Origin: Candidatus Desantisbacteria bacterium CG2_30_40_21
GTDB taxonomy: Bacteria; UBA9089; CG2-30-40-21
Length of the DNA: 6,735 bases
Assembly: GCA_001873945.1 (NCBI GenBank)
Contig: MNYI01000202.1
Span: 1-6,735, forward strand
Direction of reading: 5' to 3'
Numbering within the stretch: the first letter of the stretch is position 1; each line of letters begins with the position of its first letter. Below, one piece after another: positions 6,674 to 6,735 of the stretch. Below the pieces are notes generated by a model. That model was given only the letters and a program-made list of their open reading frames with translations, searched no databases and was not told the origin of the DNA. The position numbers and the translations under genes were made by a program.

Positions 6674-6735
6674 TTTTTGTGTTTTCGTGCCTTTGTGGTG
6701 AGTAGTTACGACTCCTTAATTATAAAATAAAATAA

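Larger units (their letters stand above)
6514..6710. repeat. Large imperfect inverted repeat in the region upstream of tamB
   Basis: The outer ends are perfect 12-bp complements: CGTAACTACTCA at 6514-6525 and TGAGTAGTTACG at 6699-6710. Inside them follow TCACCAC (6537-6543) opposite GTGGTGA (6695-6701), AACACA (6548-6553) opposite TGTGTT (6678-6683), then opposing GTTGATAG arrays. The left arm has about 11 extra bases between its first two blocks. The stretch 6467-6735 contains no convincing gene. Sequences of the CACCACGGAGAACACA kind are known to me as common intergenic repeats in environmental genomes. It could fold as a long hairpin in RNA or DNA; it lacks the GC-rich stem plus T-run of a terminator. 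Confidence 0.7.

Overview
The window is AT-rich DNA, probably from an uncultured diderm (Gram-negative type) bacterium. The one complete gene is a TamB-family envelope protein, which needs an outer membrane. Three kinds of short repeat (a hairpin element, an in-frame SAVS-type insert, and GTTGATAG octamer arrays) resemble those scattered through genomes of uncultured lineages such as Desulfobacterota, Nitrospirota, Omnitrophota or Planctomycetota. The phylum cannot be fixed from this sequence.

Layout. Bases 1-2096 form one giant inverted repeat: base i is complementary to base 2097-i, with a 6-nt unpaired centre (TCTTCT, 1046-1051). I found no mismatch in the arms. The right arm (1052-2096) runs smoothly into the unique sequence that follows. 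It carries the last part of the tamB-like gene (minus strand, 1586-6421) and, tail to tail with it, a DUF4254 gene (plus strand, to 1589) that lacks its N-terminus. The left arm (1-1045) is the mirror image: the end of tamB on plus (2-511) and the same DUF4254 fragment on minus (508-1008). The turnaround lies in a short palindromic, REP-like element (about 1009-1088). A chimeric fold-back at that element (assembly or amplification artefact) is the simplest explanation; a real inverted duplication or a hairpin replicon end is less likely but testable.

The tamB-like gene encodes 1611 residues: an N-terminal membrane anchor, a very long beta-rich body with several G-x-L-x-G/P-x-I-x-G repeats, and a TamB (DUF490) C-terminal domain ending in a terminal Phe. 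Two small repeat elements sit inside its reading frame without breaking it: a 57-bp insert bounded by 9-bp direct repeats (5568-5633) and a GAGSKPA-type hairpin (about 5351-5383). Upstream are a Shine-Dalgarno site and a strong sigma70-like promoter with a very short leader.

Bases 6422-6735 hold no gene. After the promoter comes a roughly 200-bp imperfect inverted repeat built from two opposing arrays of a degenerate 8-bp unit (GTTGATAG) framed by 12-bp perfect ends. TamB proteins work with an Omp85 partner (TamA/BamA) or help carry lipids between the membranes; no such partner gene is in view. The DUF4254 neighbour has no established function. No defence, CRISPR, tRNA or rRNA features were seen.
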